The translations under genes and the position numbers were made by a program. Below, in pieces: positions 18,032 to 26,928 of a DNA stretch of 64,000 nt. The stretch's first letter is position 1, and each line of letters starts with the position of its first letter. Below the pieces are notes generated by a model. That model ran no database searches. It saw only the letters and a list, made by a program, of their open reading frames with translations, and had not been told where the DNA came from. The stretch is from an uncultured Opitutia bacterium (lineage in GTDB: Bacteria; Verrucomicrobiota; Verrucomicrobiia; Opitutales; UBA953), in assembly GCA_903840355.1 (NCBI GenBank), contig CAIMFJ010000008.1:62001-126000 (forward strand), read 5' to 3'.

Positions 18032-18322
18032 TTAAGGCTTGGTCGTTTGATCCGCCTTTACCTTTTTCTCCAACTCATCCGTCGAAGGAGGTGGCGGAAT
18101 CCCACGGGCCTCGGGACGCGTCCAACCCATCTTAATCGCCAACGCCTCATACTCTTGAGGGTTCAATTTACCTTCAGCTTTCAAGCGAGCCTGGCGCTCC
18201 ATGTCATCTGCTTTGCGCATCTTATCCAAATCCTCTTGGCGCGAGTTTTGATCAAACAACGAACAGCCACTTAGAAAAATGAGGGAAGAAAAAACTAGGC
18301 TAAGGGCAAAACGTGGAACCAT
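18032..18322 (-). CDS. Small hypothetical lipoprotein
   Basis: A 96-residue lipoprotein: basic n-region MVPRFALS, hydrophobic core LVFSSLIF and lipobox LSGC at residues 17-20, then a charged, helical, Lys/Glu/Asp-rich body (RQEDLDKMRKADDMERQARLK) and a Pro-rich patch near GIPPPPSTDELEKKVK. I do not recognise the body. It lies between the DCC oxidoreductase (8 bases upstream) and oppB (27 bases downstream), so it belongs to that operon and could be an envelope partner of the permease, although it is too small to be the solute-binding protein. Confidence 0.75.
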   Translation of the reverse strand: MVPRFALSLVFSSLIFLSGCSLFDQNSRQEDLDKMRKADDMERQARLKAEGKLNPQEYEALAIKMGWTRPEARGIPPPPSTDELEKKVKADQTTKP

Positions 18323-18330
18323 GGTGTTAT

Positions 18331-18723
18331 TTATTCGGCTAAATCAAATGGGCTCAAGAGCGTACATGCATTCCCCTCGCCGCCAAACTTCTTACGTCGG
18401 CGAGCTACCACGGAATAAAGGCCATCACGCCAAGCCTTGGGACAGAATTGGCCTAAAAAGCCCGCCCAAGCCCAAACCCCACCCACGGCCTGCAACATCG
18501 CCAGGATGGCATCAGATCTCGTTAAGCGATGCGAGCCCACCCAAACGACTACGGTATCAGGATCACCCCCTGGCGGTTCTTGAGCGATTTTAGCCGTTAC
18601 CCCTTGGTTTGTGGCAAATATCAGCCGACCCTCACGATTCCGGCGAGCAAACCAAACCGTCGTCGCATGACAAAGGGCACAGTCCCCGTCGATTAAGACG
18701 ATGATGGGGACATGGGTGACCAT
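18331..18723 (-). CDS. DCC-family thiol-disulfide oxidoreductase-like protein (DUF393)
   Basis: A 130-residue DUF393 protein. The defining N-terminal motif DGDCALCH (residues 13-20) carries the CxxC pair of the DCC family, and the later stretch ILAMLQAVGGVWAWAGF followed by LYSVVARRRKKFGG matches the family's second half. Biochemical role is poorly known; a thioredoxin-like thiol/disulfide function is assumed from the fold. It heads the minus-strand operon running to the FmdB-like gene. Its 5' end faces the tRNA-Tyr gene. Confidence 0.85.
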   Translation of the reverse strand: MVTHVPIIVLIDGDCALCHATTVWFARRNREGRLIFATNQGVTAKIAQEPPGGDPDTVVVWVGSHRLTRSDAILAMLQAVGGVWAWAGFLGQFCPKAWRDGLYSVVARRRKKFGGEGNACTLLSPFDLAE

Positions 18724-18845
18724 ACCTGCAAATTAACGACAAAACTAAGCATGGAAAGCCAAAGCCTTCACTGGCTTATGCATTTTCATCTGAAAGCGCT
18801 TGTCATCAGGCCAAACGAACGCCAAGTATGCCCATCCTGTTGGCC

Positions 18846-18932
18846 GGAAGGGTATCCAAGTGGCTAAAGGTCGGGGACTGTAAATCCTCTCAGCTTCGCT
18901 GTTCGTGGGTTCGAATCCCACCCCTTCCACCA
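18846..18932 (+). tRNA. tRNA-Tyr (anticodon GTA)
   Basis: Cloverleaf readable by eye: acceptor ggaaggg (18846-18852) pairs with cccttcc (18922-18928), anticodon stem gggga/tcctc encloses loop ctgtaaa with anticodon GTA at 18880-18882, a long variable arm as in bacterial tRNA-Tyr (class II), and T arm gtggg-ttcgaat-cccac (18905-18921). Discriminator A at 18929 and CCA encoded at 18930-18932. Confidence 0.95.
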
Positions 18933-18943
18933 GCAGGATTTTT

Positions 18944-18974
18944 AAAAACACTTCGTAATCACCCCGAAGTTTTT
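18944..18974 (+). terminator. Intrinsic terminator of tRNA-Tyr
   Basis: An A run precedes stem acttcg/cgaagt (18950-18955 with 18965-18970), extended by A-T pairs and followed by a T run to 18974. Confidence 0.75.
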
Positions 18975-19086
18975 AGTCGTTAGCGTGACGCTTGGGCGAA
19001 GAAACCGTGTCTTAAAAAATTGAGGTTAATTTTATGAATTTTTTATGATTTAGGGGCTGTTTTTATTAAGAAAATCGCACGCTGCC

Positions 19087-19095
19087 TGCTATACT
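19087..19095 (+). promoter_or_regulatory. Candidate extended -10 promoter of the metal-efflux operon
   Basis: TGC followed by TATACT (19090-19095, 5 of 6 matches) forms an extended -10. No -35 is recognisable in the AT-rich region upstream. The ATG at 19106 lies 10 bases after it, so the leader would be only about 3-5 bases. I see no clear metal-regulator operator. Confidence 0.45.
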
Positions 19096-19105
19096 GCAAA
19101 CGGCT

Positions 19106-20347
19106 ATGTATCCCAAAGTTTTAGTACTTTTGGCTCTGACAAATCTTGTCTCGGCTCAATCGACCTCGTTGACCCTCGACGAGGCCCGCGAGCGCACCCG
19201 GAATTTCAACCGCGACGTCATTGCGTCCAAGCAAAACTTGGAAATCACGGCTGGGGTTCACGACTCGAGTATTGAATACCCAAACCCCTCACTCGGCATC
19301 AGCTACGCCCGTCAACGCATCTGGCCCGCTAACTTCGACGATCGGGCTATCTCCCTCACTCAGCCCATCCCCGTTTCGGGTCGGCTTGGTCGTGCCGATG
19401 AAGTGGGCATTGCCCAAGAAAATGCGGCCAGATTCCGCATCACGGACACGCTCCGTCTTACGGATAATACGATTATTAAAGCCTACGCGGAAGCGGCAGC
19501 CGCCCTAGAAGCGCTCAATGCACTTAAAGCCACTGCGGCCTCTTATCGCCAAGAAGCCACCATCGCCCGCCAACGTAAGAACGCAGGTGACTTAGCCGAA
19601 ATCGATGCCGCCCGCATCACTTTAGCCGCCGAAGCGGCCCAGGTCGACGTCGACAACGCCGGGATTCGTCTCAAGGCCGCCCTCGTGGCCTTAGAAATCT
19701 ACATGGGCGTGAACGAACCCAAGGGGAATCTTGATATTAAAAATAATTTAGCAGCCCTGCGCCCCATCTGTGAAGCCATCTTCGCCACGCCGGTAGGCAC
19801 GCGCCACGATGTGGAAGCCGCCAAGCAAGATCTCCAAGCCGCCGAGGCAGGAGTGGCCTTAGAATACGCCAACCGCTGGGCTGACCCTTCGATTAGCCTG
19901 TCCTACGACCACAACTACCAAACGCCTGCCTACACGGTAGGGGTGGCGATTTCGATTCCCCTGCCCTTGCTCAATCAAAACAACGGTGCCATTCGAGCGG
20001 CTCGGGCACGAGCCACCCTAGCTAGCAGCGAACTAGGACGCACCAGCACCCAAGCCGCCGCAGATTTAGCGGATGCCGAAGCGACTTGGCGCATCACCGC
20101 TGAAAGCGATCGCCGTCACCGCCAAGTACTTTTACCCGCCGCCCAAAAAGTCGCCGAAGCTTCCCGCCAAGCCTACGAACGCGGCGGCATTGCCCTCATC
20201 GATTACCTTTCGACGACGCGCGATTATAACACGGAAAAACTGGCAGCGATTCAAGCCGCCCAAAACTTTGTCAACGCCGCCGCAGACCTTGCCGCGGCAA
20301 AAGCACAAGCTCTCGCCTACCTTAACACGATTCCTTCAAAACCATGA
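19106..20347 (+). CDS. czcC: TolC-family outer-membrane channel of a metal efflux system (CzcC-like)
   Basis: Outer-membrane factor of 413 residues. Signal peptide MYPKVLVLLALTNLVSAQ; then two repeated TolC units made of long Ala/Glu/Arg-rich helices (ENAARFRITDTLRLTDN, AAGVALEYAN...) and two beta regions (SLGISYARQR, PAYTVGVAISIPLPLLNQ), the last being the conserved pore-strand motif. It exports cations across the outer membrane together with the adaptor and RND pump encoded next. Its stop overlaps the adaptor start by four bases. The order C-B-A and the RND type mark it as CzcC/CusC-like. Confidence 0.88.
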   Translation: MYPKVLVLLALTNLVSAQSTSLTLDEARERTRNFNRDVIASKQNLEITAGVHDSSIEYPNPSLGISYARQRIWPANFDDRAISLTQPIPVSGRLGRADEVGIAQENAARFRITDTLRLTDNTIIKAYAEAAAALEALNALKATAASYRQEATIARQRKNAGDLAEIDAARITLAAEAAQVDVDNAGIRLKAALVALEIYMGVNEPKGNLDIKNNLAALRPICEAIFATPVGTRHDVEAAKQDLQAAEAGVALEYANRWADPSISLSYDHNYQTPAYTVGVAISIPLPLLNQNNGAIRAARARATLASSELGRTSTQAAADLADAEATWRITAESDRRHRQVLLPAAQKVAEASRQAYERGGIALIDYLSTTRDYNTEKLAAIQAAQNFVNAAADLAAAKAQALAYLNTIPSKP

Positions 20348-21516
20348 ACCAAAACTTTTTGCGATTCACCGCGCTGGCGGTGAGTAGCCTCTTCCTTTGC
20401 CACTGTGGCAAACATCAAGAAACGGAGGCCACCATCGCCCCTCCTGTGTTGAAGGAAGGCTTGCTCCAATTTCCCAAAGACGATCCCCGTCTAAGTTCCT
20501 TTGCGACCGCCGCCGTGTCCGCCCGCCCTGCCGTGCGCGTCAAATGGTTTGGTCGCTTAGAATGGGACGATGATCACACGGTGCGCGTGTTCTCGCCCGT
20601 GCGCGGCCGCGTCGTCGAAGTTTTAGTAAAAAACAATGACGTCGTCAAAGAGGGCGATGCCCTCGCTACAATCAGCTCGGCCGAATACGCCCAAGCGGTG
20701 GCCGATGTGACCAAAGCAGAAGCAGACTTAAGCCTTTCACAAAAGAATTTAAAACGGGCCCAAGACCTCCTCAAAATCGGGGCGATTGCCACCAAGGACC
20801 TCGAGGCTGCGGAAACGGATGAAAAAGAAAAAGTGGCGGAGTTAAAACGGGCCAAAAAGGCCATCACCTCCCTCGATAATCGAGCTGGCGATAACACCGA
20901 TTTCTTTGCCATTCGGGCACCAACCAGTGGCCGAGTCGTCGACCTCGTACTCAATCGCGGGCAACAAGTTAGCCCCGATCAAGTGCAATCTAACTTCTCA
21001 CGTCTCACCTCGCCCCTCTTCACGATTTCTGACCCACATCGCTTACGACTTATTCTAGAAGTCCCGGAAGAGCGCCTCCCCGAGTGTCGTGTCGGGACGG
21101 AAGTTGTCGTCCAAACTCGCAGCGGCGATAAAACGTACCAAGGCCGCATCACGGGGGTAGATTCCGACCTCGACGCCACCACTGGACACGGTCGCGTGCG
21201 TTGCATTGTCACCAACGATGAACTCGGCACGCTCCGTGCTGGGATGGTGGTAAAAGCGGAGTTTTCGGTCTCAACGCATGAAGCTTCAGGTGTGCTCGTG
21301 CCATCACTCGCGGTCGTGGGAGCAGAAGGCCTCCGCCACGTTTACCTTAGCGAAGGTCCCGGAAATTACCGCAAAGTAGATGTGGAACCAGCGCTGGGCG
21401 ATGCCCCCGATGGTTTAACCGCCATCACCGGTAAAATTTCTCCTGGCCAAACGATTGTGACTACTGGCTCGCTCTTGCTCGATGCTGCTTTCCAAGACGC
21501 CGCTGCCGCGAAATAA
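20344..21516 (+). CDS. czcB: RND periplasmic adaptor (CzcB-like membrane-fusion protein)
   Basis: Periplasmic adaptor, 390 aa. After an N-terminal hydrophobic signal (FLRFTALAVSSLFLCHC; the Cys could be lipidated but the His at -1 is atypical) come the barrel/lipoyl half RVFSPVRGRVVEVLVKNNDV, a coiled-coil hairpin (SLSQKNLKRAQDLLKIGAIA through EKVAELKRAKKAI), the second lipoyl half FFAIRAPTSGRVVDLVLNRG, and the beta-barrel region ending in IVTTGSLLLDAAFQ. It bridges the RND pump and the TolC channel. No His-rich metal-binding extension is seen. Gap to czcA is 3 bases. Confidence 0.9.
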   Translation: MNQNFLRFTALAVSSLFLCHCGKHQETEATIAPPVLKEGLLQFPKDDPRLSSFATAAVSARPAVRVKWFGRLEWDDDHTVRVFSPVRGRVVEVLVKNNDVVKEGDALATISSAEYAQAVADVTKAEADLSLSQKNLKRAQDLLKIGAIATKDLEAAETDEKEKVAELKRAKKAITSLDNRAGDNTDFFAIRAPTSGRVVDLVLNRGQQVSPDQVQSNFSRLTSPLFTISDPHRLRLILEVPEERLPECRVGTEVVVQTRSGDKTYQGRITGVDSDLDATTGHGRVRCIVTNDELGTLRAGMVVKAEFSVSTHEASGVLVPSLAVVGAEGLRHVYLSEGPGNYRKVDVEPALGDAPDGLTAITGKISPGQTIVTTGSLLLDAAFQDAAAAK

Positions 21517-21519
21517 TCC

Positions 21520-24500
21520 ATGAACACGTTCGTTCATTTCGTCCGCAAAAACCGCGTCATCGTACTCGGCCTCATTGCGGCTTTTATTGGTGCAGGCATC
21601 TACTCAGCCTTACGATTACCCGTCGAGGCCTTCCCCGACGTGACCAACCTCCAAGTTCAGGTCATCACACTCTGGCCTGGTCACGCCGCCGAGGAAGTTG
21701 AGAAGCTGGTTTCGATTCCCATCGAGAACGCTTTAAACGGCGTCCCCGAACGCATCCGAATTCAATCCACCTCCCAGTTCGGTTTATCGCAAGTGATGCT
21801 GACGTTTGATGACACGGCGGACGGCGAAACCGCCCGCAATCGCGTCAACCGAGAACTTCAACAGGTCAATCTGCCCCAAGGTGCCTCGGCCTCGATGGCC
21901 CCTGATGCCACGCCTATTGGCGAAATTTGCCGCTACACTTTATCCGCTCCTAGCACCTACCCGGATTGGTTACTCAAATCGATTGAAGACCACATCATCG
22001 AACGTCGGATGCGAGCCATCCCTGGCGTCGTCGATGTCGTAGGCTTTGGTGGTCCAACCAAAGAATATCAAATTATCGTCAAACCCGACCTACTTCGCCA
22101 GCACGACGTCACCATCAATCAAGTGGTAACGGCGATGCAAAATGCTAATCGCAATGCGGGGGGCTCCTTCGTTGAAATCGGGCCCGAAATGTTCGTCGTC
22201 CGTGGCCTCGGCATGTTACAAACCATGCACGACATGGAAGAAGTAGCGGTCGCCACGCGCGACACGGGAGCGGTGAAAATTAAGGACGTGGCCCAAGTTC
22301 AAATCGGGGCCAAAACACGCTTAGGTCGCGTTGGCTACCAACAACCCGGCGTGAAAGACAATGACGATACGGTCTCGGGTACGGTATTGCTTCGTCGTGG
22401 CGTCGATCCACTGCGCGTGGTACGCGATGTAGAAAACACCATTAAAGAGCTCAATGAACGCGGGCTGCCTCCTGGCGTTAAAATCGAGACTCAATATGAT
22501 CGCGGCGATTTAGTAAATCGCACCCTCTCCACGGCGGCACACAATGTCAGCGAAGGCATCATCCTTGTCATCGGCGTCCTGCTCGTGTTCTTGGGCTTCA
22601 ACCAATGGCGGGCGGCCCTTGCAGTTGGGGCGGTCATTCCCATCTCCCTATTAGGAGCCTTCTTCTTCCTCCAGATGAAGGAGATTCCCGCCAATTTGAT
22701 TTCGATTGGGGCGATTGACTTCGGTATCATCATCGATGCCGCAGTGGTGATTGTTGAATCGGTTCTGCTCATCCGTGCCCACCGCAAAATGGCCGGAGAA
22801 AAGACGTCGATTGATAACAATATGGGGGAGTCGTTCTCGGTGGTCGGGAAGCCAATTCTCTTTGCGAAGATGATTTTGCTGTGTGCCTTCGTGCCACTCT
22901 TCGCCCTGCAACGCGTCGAAGGTCGCATCTTCCGCCCCATGGCGTTCACGCTAACCTTCGCCCTGATTACGGGCACGGTGATGGCGTTCACCTTAATCCC
23001 AGCTTTGGGAGCTAAGATGTTTACCAAGGAAATTCAAACCGATCATGAAACTTGGATTGTCCGCTTCTTCAGTAAATTCTACCGCCCCATCTTAGACCGG
23101 GTGCTATTATCCCCGATGAAAACCTTGCTCGGGGCTTTTGCCGCTCTGGGTCTGGGAATTGTTTTGTTATTCTTAGCAGGTTCAGAATTTTTGCCGAAAT
23201 TAGACGAAGGAGCATTCTGGGTCCGCGTGGGGATGCCGCTCTCCATCTCGCCCACGGAATCCCAAAAAGTCGTCCTCAAGGCCCGCAATATTATCGGACA
23301 AGTCCCCGAAGTGCGCCGCATCATCAGCTACCATGGTCAACCCGACGACGGCACGGATATTAACGGCTTTGATGTCTGTGAATTCTTTGTCGACTTACGC
23401 GATCGCAGCGAATGGCGCCCTGGCTTAACGACGCCAGATATCGTTAATGAATTACAAAATAAATTAAACTCCATCCCCGGAGCGGATATTGAAATCAGCC
23501 AGCCAATTGCGGATAATGTGAATGAAGCCGTCTCTGGTATTAAGGGCGGCGAACTGGGGGTGAAAATCTTTGGCGATGACCCAGCCGTCCTAAAATCACT
23601 CGCCGAAGCGGTGGCCAAAGAAATTAAGTCCGTCGAGGGAGCGGTTGAAGTCGCCGTCGAATCGCTCGATGGTCAGCCGCAAATCCGCATTCAAGCCGAC
23701 CGCGCCGCCCTTACCGCCAACGGCATTTCCGTAAACGATTTGCAAACCGCGGTGGAGACATCGCTCAGTGGCATGGTCGCAACCCAAGTCCTCGACGGCG
23801 AAAGCCTCACCGATGTGACGGTAAAAGTAGACCGCCAATTAAAAGCGTCTCCCGAAGCCATTGGTCGCATCCCCGTGGGCACTGACGACGGTCGACGCCT
23901 CACCATTGACCGTTTGGCCAAAGTAGAGGTCGGCCAAGGATTCCAACGTATTAAGCGCGAAGAAAACCGTCGTCGTTTAGCCGTGCTCTTTGCCGCCCGC
24001 GGGCGCGACATGGGTTCCGTTGTCGCCGACGCCCAAGAGCGCGTTCAGAAGGCCGTCAAAAGACCCGCTGGCTACACCTTCCAATGGTCAGGGGCTTTTG
24101 AAAACCAACAACGCGCCGTCAGGCGCCTGGCCTGGGTCGTCCCGCTGAGCTTAGTGGCAATCTGTTTCCTGCTCTTCACCATGCTCGGGACTTTACGCCT
24201 CTCCGGCATGGTGCTGCTGGGCCTCCCCTTCACCGCTGCAGGTGGCATGGCCGCCCTCTACGTCTCGGGACTCCCGATCTCCGTTTCCTCCATGGCAGGC
24301 TTCGTGACCCTCATTGGCCTCGCCGTCCAAAACAAGTTACTACTCCTTGAACAAATCTTAGAGAACCGCACGCAGCGTATGCCCACCCCGGAAGCCGTCC
24401 GCCAAGGGGCGCAAACGCGCATGCGCGCCGTAATGATGACGGCGGGGATGGCCATCCTTGGCCTCCTCCCTGCGGCCCTCTCTCACGCCGTCGGGGCCGA

Positions 24501-24639
24501 AACAGCCAAGCCGTTCGCCACAGCCATTATCGGAGGTATGATCTTCGACATTCCGATGACTTTGCTGGTCTTCCCAGCACTGTTCAGTAAGTTTGAACCC
24601 GCTGAGTCCGAACTGCTGAATCCTAGCGAAGCCACTTAA
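21520..24639 (+). CDS. czcA: Heavy-metal efflux RND pump (CzcA family)
   Basis: Proton-driven inner-membrane exporter, 1039 aa, 12 helices with two large periplasmic loops. The helix-4 motif is IDFGIIIDAAVVIVE with Asp400, Asp406 and Glu413, matching the CzcA proton-relay residues (Asp402, Asp408, Glu415). This Asp-Phe-Gly form is that of divalent-cation pumps (zinc, cobalt, nickel), unlike the monovalent Cus type, and no Met-rich copper relay is evident. N-terminus LRLPVEAFPDVTNLQVQV and the C-terminal helix block are typical. Divalent specificity is inference from the motif. The operon continues with a two-component system 5 bases later. Confidence 0.95.
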   Translation: MNTFVHFVRKNRVIVLGLIAAFIGAGIYSALRLPVEAFPDVTNLQVQVITLWPGHAAEEVEKLVSIPIENALNGVPERIRIQSTSQFGLSQVMLTFDDTADGETARNRVNRELQQVNLPQGASASMAPDATPIGEICRYTLSAPSTYPDWLLKSIEDHIIERRMRAIPGVVDVVGFGGPTKEYQIIVKPDLLRQHDVTINQVVTAMQNANRNAGGSFVEIGPEMFVVRGLGMLQTMHDMEEVAVATRDTGAVKIKDVAQVQIGAKTRLGRVGYQQPGVKDNDDTVSGTVLLRRGVDPLRVVRDVENTIKELNERGLPPGVKIETQYDRGDLVNRTLSTAAHNVSEGIILVIGVLLVFLGFNQWRAALAVGAVIPISLLGAFFFLQMKEIPANLISIGAIDFGIIIDAAVVIVESVLLIRAHRKMAGEKTSIDNNMGESFSVVGKPILFAKMILLCAFVPLFALQRVEGRIFRPMAFTLTFALITGTVMAFTLIPALGAKMFTKEIQTDHETWIVRFFSKFYRPILDRVLLSPMKTLLGAFAALGLGIVLLFLAGSEFLPKLDEGAFWVRVGMPLSISPTESQKVVLKARNIIGQVPEVRRIISYHGQPDDGTDINGFDVCEFFVDLRDRSEWRPGLTTPDIVNELQNKLNSIPGADIEISQPIADNVNEAVSGIKGGELGVKIFGDDPAVLKSLAEAVAKEIKSVEGAVEVAVESLDGQPQIRIQADRAALTANGISVNDLQTAVETSLSGMVATQVLDGESLTDVTVKVDRQLKASPEAIGRIPVGTDDGRRLTIDRLAKVEVGQGFQRIKREENRRRLAVLFAARGRDMGSVVADAQERVQKAVKRPAGYTFQWSGAFENQQRAVRRLAWVVPLSLVAICFLLFTMLGTLRLSGMVLLGLPFTAAGGMAALYVSGLPISVSSMAGFVTLIGLAVQNKLLLLEQILENRTQRMPTPEAVRQGAQTRMRAVMMTAGMAILGLLPAALSHAVGAETAKPFATAIIGGMIFDIPMTLLVFPALFSKFEPAESELLNPSEAT

Positions 24640-24644
24640 ATCCC

Positions 24645-26114
24645 ATGACCACACCGTCCCTCGAGCCTACCAAGCTGTTAGCCGAGGGCACGTCCACTCC
24701 CCCACCGTTTCTCTTTGAGTTTATTCAAGAGAAACCGCTGCGAGGGAGGCATCTCTTAGCCAACTTAGTCAAGGTCCTGATTATCATCGGGCTCACGACC
24801 CTCGTATGCTTTTTGGCCACGCGCTGGTTAGACCTTAAACCTGAAGCCTGCTGTCTCCTTTACCTCGGAGTGACCGTGCTGTTCGGGGCGATTCTCCCAC
24901 CTCCCGCACCGTTCTTTTTAGCCATTTTCAGTTTAATCTCGTGGAACTTCTTTTTCACCGAACCCGCCTTTTCGCTCCGCATCGACACCGCAGATGAACT
25001 CATCTTACACGTCTTATTCCTGCTGATTGCGATTGTCATGAATCGCCTAACTGCGGGCTTGCGACAACGAGAACGTGAAAGTCGCCAGAACGTCGCGAAG
25101 TCCGAACTACTGCGCGAATGCCAAACGGCCTTAGCTACCGACAACACGCCCCGATTCTTAAACTTAATCTCGGCCAGCTTAGGGGGAACTGCCGAACTCC
25201 TCCCAGCCTCGACCACCCCTCCGGTCAGCGAACCCCACGTCGTATCCACCGCCCTCAACCGCGGGGTGGAAAATTTAGGTTATTTGAAAATCAAATTTTC
25301 CGACGCCCTACACCCCTCCCCCAAGGCCCACAGTTTACTAGAAGAGTTAAGCAACCTCACCTCCGCCCACCTCGAACGCCAACGCTTTGTCTTAGCAGCG
25401 GAAAAAGCTCAAAAGGCCGCCATCTCCGAGCGCCTGGGCCGAGCGCTTTTAGATAACGTCACCCACGAGGTTAAGACGCCCGTCTCCATCATGCTGGCGT
25501 CAATCCATCGCCTTCGCACCCACAGCGACCCCCGACACGCCGAAGATATTGTTAATATCAGCGAAGCCGCCAACCGCCTCGTGCGCATCACGGAAGAACT
25601 CACCCTGCTCAGCAGTGTCCAAGTACAAATGCTCCGGCCTCGCACGGAACACTGCAACGCCGGTGAATTAGTCGAAGAAATCTTGGCCAACGCTGTCCAA
25701 AACAAAATCAAGCAACGTGTGAAAGTAGAGGTCCAAGCTCCCCTCGCCTGCGTGCGGACGGACCCGCAATTTTTCAGCATCATCCTGAGCAACTTCCTCT
25801 CCAACGCCGCCCGACACTCCGCCGCCACCAGCCCGATTCTCTTACAGGTTAAAGAAGCCAATGGGCAGGTAATATTTGCGGTGACCGATCATGGTCAAGG
25901 CGTCGCCGAAACCGACCTGCCCCATATCTTCGAACGCTTTTATCGCGGCGATAATCCTGGCTCCCTCGGCTTAGGCCTCTCGATTTGCCGCGAAATTGCT
26001 GGCATCCTAGAAGCCGAATTAACCGTGCACAACCGCCCGCCCCTCGGAGCCGAATTTGCCATTCACCTCCCCGCCGCCCCCCCTTACTTTGCAAAAGAGG
26101 AGTCTTTGTCATGA
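24645..26114 (+). CDS. Sensor histidine kinase with KdpD-type DUF4118 membrane domain
   Basis: A 489-residue membrane kinase. Residues about 43-135 form the four-helix KdpD/DUF4118 region, including the tell-tale SWNFFFTEPAFSL and MNRLTAGLRQR. A GAF-like segment follows, then HisKA with the phospho-acceptor His274 in NVTHEVKTP, an N box (ILSNFLSNAARHS), G1 (VTDHGQGV) and G2 (GSLGLGLSICREI). The large N-terminal KdpD and USP domains of true KdpD proteins are absent. Sitting directly behind czcCBA and translationally coupled (ATGA) to its regulator, it most likely controls metal efflux and not potassium uptake; that is inference. Confidence 0.9.
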   Translation: MTTPSLEPTKLLAEGTSTPPPFLFEFIQEKPLRGRHLLANLVKVLIIIGLTTLVCFLATRWLDLKPEACCLLYLGVTVLFGAILPPPAPFFLAIFSLISWNFFFTEPAFSLRIDTADELILHVLFLLIAIVMNRLTAGLRQRERESRQNVAKSELLRECQTALATDNTPRFLNLISASLGGTAELLPASTTPPVSEPHVVSTALNRGVENLGYLKIKFSDALHPSPKAHSLLEELSNLTSAHLERQRFVLAAEKAQKAAISERLGRALLDNVTHEVKTPVSIMLASIHRLRTHSDPRHAEDIVNISEAANRLVRITEELTLLSSVQVQMLRPRTEHCNAGELVEEILANAVQNKIKQRVKVEVQAPLACVRTDPQFFSIILSNFLSNAARHSAATSPILLQVKEANGQVIFAVTDHGQGVAETDLPHIFERFYRGDNPGSLGLGLSICREIAGILEAELTVHNRPPLGAEFAIHLPAAPPYFAKEESLS

Positions 26115-26809
26115 ACCCACCCACCCAACGCCCGCAGCATATTTTGATTATCGATGATGAGGAGAAATTACTCCACGTCCTCGGACTCATTTTGCGCGAG
26201 CAAGGCTACCAAATCCATGAAGCGAACTCCGGACGTACGGGCCTTCAAGAAGCCGTGCGCGTGAAGCCCGACCTAATCATCTTAGATTTAGTCATGCCGG
26301 ATATCTCGGGAGCGGAAGTGGTGACCAGCCTTCGGCAATGGAGTGACACGCCCATCTTGATGCTCTCGTCGAGCGAAAGCCCGGCCGAAAAAGTGAAAAC
26401 GCTCGATGCCGGCGCGGATGATTTTATCACCAAGCCTTTTGACCCCGATGAGCTATTAGCCCGCATTCGGGCGATGCTGCGACGTAACTCCAAAAACCGT
26501 GATGAGGTCCAAAGCACCATGGGCGACCTCCAACTCGATTACGCCCAACGCACCCTCACGATTAAAAATAAAGATATTCCGTTATCGCGGACCGAGTTCG
26601 CCCTGTTGGAATTATTCTCCAAAAACTTTGGTAAACTGCTAAGCCACGAACGGATTTTACAAGAAATCTGGGGGGCCGAAGCCGACTCCCGTCGAGAATA
26701 CTTACGGGTCTACGTTTCCAGCCTGCGTCGTAAAATGACGATCCCTGAAGCCAATATCCCCAAAATCGAGACCCGCCCCAGTATCGGCTACCGGCTGACG
26801 ATGGATTAA
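26111..26809 (+). CDS. OmpR/KdpE-family response regulator
   Basis: A 232-residue two-domain regulator. The receiver carries the acidic pair in IIDDEEK, phospho-Asp59 in IILDLVMPD, the Ser/Thr switch in MLSSSES and Lys in FITKPFDPDEL. The C-terminal winged helix (LSRTEFALLELFSKNFGKLL ... REYLRVYVSSLRRKM) is OmpR/KdpE type. Start at 26111 overlaps the kinase stop as ATGA; an in-frame start farther upstream lies inside the kinase gene and adds unstructured sequence. It should bind promoter DNA upstream of the efflux operon when phosphorylated. Confidence 0.94.
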   Translation: MNPPTQRPQHILIIDDEEKLLHVLGLILREQGYQIHEANSGRTGLQEAVRVKPDLIILDLVMPDISGAEVVTSLRQWSDTPILMLSSSESPAEKVKTLDAGADDFITKPFDPDELLARIRAMLRRNSKNRDEVQSTMGDLQLDYAQRTLTIKNKDIPLSRTEFALLELFSKNFGKLLSHERILQEIWGAEADSRREYLRVYVSSLRRKMTIPEANIPKIETRPSIGYRLTMD

Positions 26810-26928
26810 GGGGGCACCCTCAGGGGTCGCTTTACGGTCTAAATCCGACCCAAAACCAGCCTAAAACGCCGAAAAAAACAAATCCGCGTTGACTACATGG
26901 GCGGGAAACGGCTTCGCTATTACCTCAC

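Noticed and set aside
18745-18951. Minus-strand reading frame containing GVGFEPTNSEAERIYSPRP
   Set aside because: This is the well-known spurious translation of the antisense of a tRNA gene; the tRNA-Tyr at 18846-18932 explains it.
22491-23027. Minus-strand reading frame inside czcA
   Set aside because: Lies opposite the highly conserved helix-4 region of the RND pump and shows no family resemblance.
21520-24639. Assigning the RND pump to copper/silver (CusA)
   Set aside because: The helix-4 motif is the Asp-Phe-Gly form with all three acidic residues of CzcA-type divalent-cation pumps, and no Met relay is evident.
24645-26809. Naming the two-component pair kdpD and kdpE
   Set aside because: The kinase lacks the KdpD and USP domains, no kdpFABC is nearby, and the genes are coupled to metal efflux, so potassium control is not supported.
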